From NCBI RefSeq assembly GCF_946482535.1, contig NZ_CAMLRU010000164.1, positions 1 through 5,776 of the forward strand: a DNA stretch of 5,776 nt, read 5' to 3'. This document shows positions 5,697-5,776 of the stretch, one piece after another. The translations under genes and the position numbers were made by a program. The stretch comes from an uncultured Flavobacterium sp. (GTDB taxonomy: Bacteria > Bacteroidota > Bacteroidia > Flavobacteriales > Flavobacteriaceae). Numbering within the stretch: the stretch's first letter is position 1; each line of letters starts with the position of its first letter. The notes under the pieces were generated by a model, which searched no databases, had not been told where the DNA came from, and saw nothing but the letters and a program-made list of their open reading frames with translations.

Positions 5697-5729
5697 TTTG
5701 GATTGGGAGAAAAAAGATTTTTATATTTG
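5697..5729 (+). promoter_or_regulatory. Strong Bacteroidota-type promoter reading out of the window
   Basis: A TTTG -33 element (5697-5700) is followed, after a 21-base spacer, by TATATTTG (5722-5729). Both match the TTTG / TAnnTTTG consensus exactly and the spacing is good. An A/T-rich stretch lies upstream, as at highly expressed promoters. Transcription should start around 5735, in GCACCCCGCAAG. The transcribed part to the window end (to 5776) contains no start codon with an evident gene. It resembles, from memory, leaders of flavobacterial rRNA or tRNA operons; that identity is an inference. Confidence 0.7.
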
Positions 5730-5776
5730 CACCCCGCAAGAGAGGAAAAGCACATTGAAAAACTGGAAAACGAGGA

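Noticed and set aside
1..5776. CRISPR array, insertion sequence, phage or defence system
   Set aside because: No direct repeats of 25-40 bases with spacers, no transposase or integrase motifs and no recognisable defence genes. The repeats present are 7-bp units and the two-copy structured element.

Overview
The window looks like a chromosomal segment from a flavobacterium-like member of the Bacteroidota. It is AT-rich. It has exact matches to the phylum's TAnnTTTG -7 promoter element and no Shine-Dalgarno-like sequence that I would rely on. The proteins read like familiar flavobacterial families: an eight-cysteine YkgJ-type cluster protein, a DUF1343/NamZ lipoprotein and an FtsX/LolE-type permease. 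The assignment rests on protein recognition and promoter style, not on a database search.

Layout: (1) 2-1066 (+) is the 3' part of a class V aminotransferase whose start lies before the window. (2) 1072-1126 is a compact structured element between that gene and a convergent SAM-dependent methyltransferase at 1124-1822 (-). (3) 1823-1897 is a divergent intergenic region built from inverted 7-bp repeats around a near-palindrome that carries a promoter match. (4) 1898-3048 (+) is a probable three-gene unit: YkgJ-type cysteine-cluster protein, PH-domain membrane protein and a small two-helix membrane protein. (5) 3045-4256 (-) encodes a NamZ-type peptidoglycan-recycling lipoprotein, which meets the previous gene tail to tail with a 4-base overlap. 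(6) 4261-5493 (+) encodes an ABC transporter permease divergent from the lipoprotein gene, with only 4 bases between the two starts. (7) 5494-5776 has no convincing gene. It holds a second, inverted copy of the structured element and, at its far end, a strong promoter reading out of the window, probably into a stable RNA operon.

The genes are mostly household functions and do not form an obvious single pathway; several (lipoprotein, permease, small membrane proteins) concern the cell envelope. The most interesting signal is non-coding. The elements at 1072-1126 (+) and 5525-5590 (-) share two conserved blocks, and the bases that differ between them change in a compensatory way in two helices. 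Those helices interleave, which predicts an H-type RNA pseudoknot. Two further curiosities are 7-bp tandem repeats in two different places and the near-zero spacing of the divergent lipoprotein and permease genes.
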